Below are positions 61,577 through 64,000 of a DNA stretch of 64,000 nt, in pieces. A program made the position numbers and the translations under genes. The notes under the pieces were generated by a model. The model was not told the DNA's origin, did not search any database, and saw only the letters and a program-made list of their open reading frames with translations. The stretch covers positions 2,666,001-2,730,000 of the forward strand of contig OZ243889.1 of NCBI GenBank assembly GCA_965213525.1, written 5' to 3'. This stretch comes from G965213525 sp965213525. Lineage in GTDB: Bacteria; Actinomycetota; Acidimicrobiia; Acidimicrobiales; Poriferisodalaceae. The first letter of the stretch is position 1. Each line of letters begins with the position of its first letter.

Positions 61577-63904
61577 ATGTTGCGAACCCTCGGCCGCAGC
61601 GCCCACGATCACCGCGTGGCCGTCGTCGGCGTGTGGGTCGCTGCCCTCGCGCTGTTCGGCGGGGTCAGCGGTGCCCTCGGCAGCGGCTTCGCCAGCGAGT
61701 TCAGCCTGCCCGATGACGTCGAGAGCCAACAGGGCTTTGACGTCATCGACGAGGGCTTCGGCGGACGGGGCGCCGGCCAGACGGCCAGCATCGTCTTCGA
61801 GGCCACCCAGGGCGTCGAAGATCCCGCAGTCGTGGCGGCGATGACCGACTACCTCGCCGAGGTCGACGCCCTCGCCGACGTGAGCGTCACGAGCCCCTAC
61901 GAGCCAGCGGGAGGGGCGCAGATCGCCCGGCAGGGACCCAGGGCCGGGGAGGTCGCCTACGCCCAGATCGAGGTGCCCCGCCACATGTCGTTCGAGGAGA
62001 CGATCGAGCTCGGCAACGAGATGCGTGACCTGGTCCCCGACGTCGACGGGCTGCGGGTCGAGGTCGGCGGCCAGGTGTTCAGCGAGTTCGAGCCGCCCGA
62101 GTCAGAGGTGCTGGGCCTGGCCTTCGCCATCGTCATCCTCATCGTGTCGTTCGGCTCGGTGCTGGCGATGGGTCTGCCGATCGGCACCGCCGTGTTCGGC
62201 ATCGGTGTCGGAGCGTCGCTCGTCACGCTGATGTCGCGGGTCATCGAGATGCCCGACTTCACCCTCACCCTCGGCGTCATGATCGGCCTGGGCGTCGGCA
62301 TCGACTATGCGCTCTTCATCGTGACCCGGTTCCGTGAGGAGCTGCACGCCGGGCGCCCGGTGCCCGACGCCGTCGCCACGTCGATCGACACGGCCGGCCG
62401 GGCCGTGATCTTCGCCGGGACGACCGTGGTGATCTCGCTGCTCGGCATGGTCTTGATGGGCGTGACGTTCATCCGAGGTCTCGGCATCGGGGCCGCCGTC
62501 ACGGTCGCGATCACGATGGCCGCCTCGATCACGTTGCTGCCGGCGCTCATGGGCTTTGCCGGCGCACGGATCGAGGTGAGCCGCTGGCGGGGCGTCATCG
62601 CCGCCGGGCTCGTGTCGCTCACCCTCGTCGGCGTCGGCCTGGGCGTCGACGCCCTGCTGCTCGCCCTGCCGGCGGCGGTCGTGGTGCTGGTGGCGGGCCT
62701 GTTCGTCGCCCCGCTGCGCGCCGAGGTGCCCCGGCGGGCACCCAAGCCCCTCGACCAGACGCTGCCCTACCGTTGGAGCCGCTTCGTCCAGGCCCACCCG
62801 TGGCCCATGGTCATCGGGGGCACCGCCGTGCTGGCGGCACTGGCGATCCCGGTGCTCGGGCTGCGGCTCGGCTTCGCCGATGAGGGCAACCTCTCGACCG
62901 ACACGTCGGCCCGTCAGGCCTATGACCTGCTCGCTGAGGGCTTCGGCCCCGGCTACAACGGCCCCCTCATCGTGGCCGCCGAGCTGGCGCCGGGCACGAC
63001 CCCCGCCGAGCTCGAGCGCGTCGGCGCCGCGCTGGCCGCCGACGAGGGGGTGGCCGCGGTGTCGCCGGTCGCGCCCAACGCACCGGACGCTGCGACAGCC
63101 GCGCTCTGGCAGGTCGTCCCGGCCACCTCACCCCAAGACGAGGCCACCTATGGCCTCGTCGAGCGCCTCCGCGACGACGTGTTGGTCAGCGCCACCGACG
63201 GCACCGGCATCACCGCGACGGTGACCGGGTCGGTGGCGGCCTCGGTCGACTTCGCCAGCTACCTGGGCGACCGACTGCCGCTGTTCTTCGCGGCCGTGTT
63301 GACCCTGTCGTTCCTGTTGCTGATGGCGGTGTTCCGCTCGGTGCTGGTGCCGCTCAAGGCGGTGCTCATGAACCTCATCTCGATCGGCGCCGCCTACGGC
63401 GTGGTCGTCGCCGTCTTCCAGTGGGGGTGGGGCAGCTCGCTGCTCGGCATCGAGGCGGCCCCAGTCGAGCCGTTCCTGCCGATGATGCTGTTCGCCATCG
63501 TGTTCGGCCTGTCGATGGACTACGAGGTCTTCCTGCTCAGCCGGGTCAAAGAGGAGTACGACCGAGACGGCGACAACGCCCGGGCCGTGTCAGACGGGCT
63601 GGCCTCGACGGCCCGGGTGATCACCGCAGCTGCGGCCATCATGGTGTTCATCTTCTCGAGCTTCGTGCTCGAAGATGACCGGGTGATCAAGATGTTCGGC
63701 CTCGGGCTGGCGGCCGCCATCGCCCTTGACGCCACCATCGTGCGGATGCTGCTCGTGCCCGCGACGATGGAGCTGCTCGGCGATCGCAACTGGTGGCTGC
63801 CCCGCTGGCTCGACCGGATCCTGCCCGGCATCGACGTCGAGGGCAGCTCGTCGCGGCCGACCCCGCCGGCCGCCGACGAGCCCGATCGGGTACCGGTCGC
63901 CTGA
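61577..63904 (+). CDS. MMPL-family RND transporter
   Basis: A 775-residue transporter with two halves of one plus five membrane helices, each with a large external loop. The proton-relay helix of the first half holds LGVGIDYALFIVTRFREEL and the second half FGLSMDYEVFLLSRVKEEYD, the typical MMPL pair of Asp-Tyr motifs. It exports lipids or hydrophobic compounds using the proton gradient. The start is fixed by GGAGGAGG (61561-61568). The TetR gene upstream suggests drug or lipid-responsive expression. The remaining 96 bp of the window (63905-64000) show no feature. Confidence 0.93.
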   Translation: MLRTLGRSAHDHRVAVVGVWVAALALFGGVSGALGSGFASEFSLPDDVESQQGFDVIDEGFGGRGAGQTASIVFEATQGVEDPAVVAAMTDYLAEVDALADVSVTSPYEPAGGAQIARQGPRAGEVAYAQIEVPRHMSFEETIELGNEMRDLVPDVDGLRVEVGGQVFSEFEPPESEVLGLAFAIVILIVSFGSVLAMGLPIGTAVFGIGVGASLVTLMSRVIEMPDFTLTLGVMIGLGVGIDYALFIVTRFREELHAGRPVPDAVATSIDTAGRAVIFAGTTVVISLLGMVLMGVTFIRGLGIGAAVTVAITMAASITLLPALMGFAGARIEVSRWRGVIAAGLVSLTLVGVGLGVDALLLALPAAVVVLVAGLFVAPLRAEVPRRAPKPLDQTLPYRWSRFVQAHPWPMVIGGTAVLAALAIPVLGLRLGFADEGNLSTDTSARQAYDLLAEGFGPGYNGPLIVAAELAPGTTPAELERVGAALAADEGVAAVSPVAPNAPDAATAALWQVVPATSPQDEATYGLVERLRDDVLVSATDGTGITATVTGSVAASVDFASYLGDRLPLFFAAVLTLSFLLLMAVFRSVLVPLKAVLMNLISIGAAYGVVVAVFQWGWGSSLLGIEAAPVEPFLPMMLFAIVFGLSMDYEVFLLSRVKEEYDRDGDNARAVSDGLASTARVITAAAAIMVFIFSSFVLEDDRVIKMFGLGLAAAIALDATIVRMLLVPATMELLGDRNWWLPRWLDRILPGIDVEGSSSRPTPPAADEPDRVPVA

Positions 63905-64000
63905 GCGTCACCCGGCCCCGTGCCACCCGGTCCATCCCGTCCACTCGACGGGCCGCACCAGGAGCGCGCCGGGGGGGCTGGGCGGGGGTCAGGCGTGCAG

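Overview
The window is 64 kb of very GC-rich DNA from a member of the Actinomycetota. Three things support this. A complete cell-wall/division signalling cluster (crgA, trpG/pabA, PASTA kinase, pbpA, rodA/ftsW, PP2C phosphatase, two FHA proteins) lies in the classic actinobacterial order. There is a resuscitation-promoting-factor-like muralytic protein. There are also a CofE-like F420 ligase homologue, an MMPL transporter and many GTG starts. Having a single PASTA kinase, a short FhaA and this style of gene would fit the Acidimicrobiia, but that placement is inference.

Layout. 1-19.5 kb is core genome: a partial purine-type amidohydrolase, PIN-PhoH, PspA with a TPM-domain protein, an overlapping rpmB-rpmG-rpmE2 operon, a MaoC hydratase, a YibE/F membrane protein, a thiolase behind a palindromic operator, and the division/signalling cluster (10.5-19.5 kb), which ends at a tRNA-Leu. 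19.7-24.8 kb is a decaying defence and toxin-antitoxin region: a VapBC-like pair, the deletion scar of a type I restriction locus joined to an AlbA_2 domain, two nucleotidyltransferase/HEPN modules, and two Fic remnants sharing a 306-bp direct repeat. 24.9-28.7 kb is a small catabolic operon (solute-binding protein, GH29 alpha-L-fucosidase, cytochrome P450). 28.8-32 kb has an ECF sigma/anti-sigma pair divergent from a secreted repeat-rich CSLREA protein. 32-51.7 kb is again mostly core: CofE-like ligase, MurJ, two tandem GGDEF proteins, NagA, nucleoside hydrolase, 5-FCL, PhoU, HIT, metallo-beta-lactamase, ClC, nitroreductase, PheA, ZIP, a disulfide-type oxidoreductase, Rpf and three tRNAs.

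51.69-56.08 kb is an integrated element in the 3' end of tRNA-Arg(ACG), bounded by a 44-bp perfect att repeat. It carries a tyrosine integrase with both a frameshift and a changed catalytic arginine, a toxin-antitoxin remnant and a truncated MobF/TrwC relaxase. To its right (56.3-57.0 kb) lie further relics: an Mrr-like piece, a second relaxase piece and a PIN toxin C-terminus. These suggest repeated insertion at one site followed by deletion.

57.1-63.9 kb returns to ordinary genes: DJ-1/PfpI, DUF952, YceI, a VanY-type carboxypeptidase, a membrane protein and a TetR-MMPL pair.

Reading-frame damage is concentrated in the two accessory blocks and is absent from the core genes. This favours genuine decay over sequencing error, though only reads or a resequenced isolate can settle it.
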